Origin: Aphanizomenon flos-aquae FACHB-1287
GTDB taxonomy: Bacteria; Cyanobacteriota; Cyanobacteriia; Cyanobacteriales; Nostocaceae
Length of the DNA stretch: 64,000 nucleotides
NCBI RefSeq assembly: GCF_014698755.1
Contig: NZ_JACJTO010000014.1
Location: 1-64,000, forward strand
Direction of reading: 5' to 3'
Part shown: piece after piece, positions 63,566-64,000 of the stretch
How the letters are laid out: each line of letters opens with the position of its first letter
How positions within the stretch are numbered: the stretch's first letter is position 1
Made by a program: the position numbers and the translations under genes
The notes under the pieces: model-generated
Seen by the model: the letters and a program-made list of their open reading frames with translations, nothing else
The model's database searches: none
What the model was told of the DNA's origin: nothing

Positions 63566-63770
63566 ATTCTCATCTTAATTTATTTAAGAATTTTTGATTT
63601 TATTAGTATATAGTAACATGAGATTATAAACAGGCATTTTGTACACAAAAATATTCACAAAGCTTTAATTAAAAATTCACGAAAGTTCCTGAAAAACAAA
63701 ATAGGAAATTTACAGATTTTTTTTAGAAATTTATTAGCAAACAATCATTAGATTCAAAAGAATATAAACT

Positions 63771-64000
63771 TTATATAGGACTTACTCTGGCTCGGTATAG
63801 AAGTTGCTCATAATGCATATAACCAGGATAACGCACCTTCACAATTTCTCCTGGTTGTGCTGTTCCCTCTAGTAATTGATGAAATTGGGGATTATAGGGA
63901 ATTTGATCACCTACGGAAGCGATCGTTTTCACATCCCAAGCTTGCAATAATGTCTCCAGGGGTTTATCCACCAAAGGTAATATTTTTACTGCTGCTAATT
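63771..64000 (-). CDS. GrpE-like protein, C-terminal part, cut by the window end
   Basis: The frame is open to the last base (LAAVKILPLVDKPLETLLQA, then WDVKTIASVGDQIPYNPQFHQL, GTAQPGEIVKVRYPGYMHYEQLLYRARVSP). The block YNPQFHQ...GEIVKVRYPGY parallels YNPQLHQ...GELVYIRFIGY of the protein at 41586-42137 and the GrpE beta head. The start lies outside the window; a TTG at 63974 is only an internal codon. Such genes often sit next to an Hsp70-like gene in cyanobacteria, which cannot be checked here. Confidence 0.7.
   Translation of the reverse strand, partial: LAAVKILPLVDKPLETLLQAWDVKTIASVGDQIPYNPQFHQLLEGTAQPGEIVKVRYPGYMHYEQLLYRARVSPI

Noticed and set aside
1-64000. tRNA, rRNA, riboswitch or prophage content
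   Set aside because: Reading both strands showed no convincing tRNA cloverleaf, rRNA segment, B12/TPP-type riboswitch core or phage structural gene.

Overview
The window is a piece of a cyanobacterial chromosome, most likely from a filamentous, hormogonium-forming member of the Nostocales. The DNA is AT-rich and scattered with the HIP1 octamer GCGATCGC (for example near 893, 1727, 2930, 7337, 15185, 32950, 44392, 55505, 59695 and 61518). Lineage markers include crtR, ycf46/ycf35, DUF1815, DUF1350, an RRM-type RNA-binding protein, the VTE6-like kinase and the hormogonium polysaccharide gene hpsA. No rRNA, tRNA or CRISPR array was recognised.

Layout. 1-16.8 kb: the tail of a tnpB transposon runs into rqcH. 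After it come a zinc-ribbon protein, a GT4 glycosyltransferase, an RRM protein, an M48-like membrane protein without its metal site, prfC, DUF1361, tlyA, a Ser/Thr kinase fused to an RDD domain, a GNAT enzyme, pyruvate kinase and crtR. 17-28 kb: two divergent minor-pilin operons share a 734-bp control region. The leftward one is PilX-like, PilV-like, FimT-like, PilW-like. The rightward one is hpsA, hpsB, hpsC and two FimT/GspH-like pseudopilins. 28-34.9 kb: a TPR protein, a small cyanobacterial protein, a lipase, a VOC protein, the N-terminal stump of a type IIG-like restriction enzyme, argG, a GT2 enzyme and DUF1815.

35-44 kb is the accessory-like part. A formylglycine-generating-enzyme (FGE) type protein has a C-terminus that looks like a diversity-generating-retroelement (DGR) variable region, and it sits between two copies of a ~197-bp inverted-repeat element. 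It is followed by ycf46-ycf35-DUF2997, a 51-bp tandem repeat, a translationally coupled ABC-type ATPase plus TOPRIM-like pair, and a membrane-anchored GrpE-like protein next to a lidless Hsp70. 44-52 kb: dapB, a membrane protein, a five-repeat propeller/lamin-tail surface-type protein, a second tnpB relic, cobH, a TPM protein, DUF948 and YtxH proteins, and a sucrase/ferredoxin-like protein. 53-64 kb: a ROK kinase, an ABC exporter with CNB-like and degenerate C39 domains plus a SurA-type PPIase, the VTE6-like kinase, decayed ORFs, hisF, small membrane proteins, DUF1350, a response regulator/PP2C phosphatase convergent with a STAS protein, and a second GrpE-like protein cut by the window end.

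Intergenic DNA is rich in small mobile repeats: a 107-bp MITE with a GCGGGC...GCCCGC core (several copies), the ~197-bp element, a 140-bp GTAGGTTGGGTT element and heptanucleotide STRR tracts. The items most worth following up are the orphan DGR-like variable region, the ATPase/TOPRIM pair, the paired pilin cassettes in which HpsA looks like an outsized PilX-type subunit, and the two tnpB/omega-RNA ends with compensatory hairpin changes. All assignments come from reading motifs and remembered family features; no database search was run.
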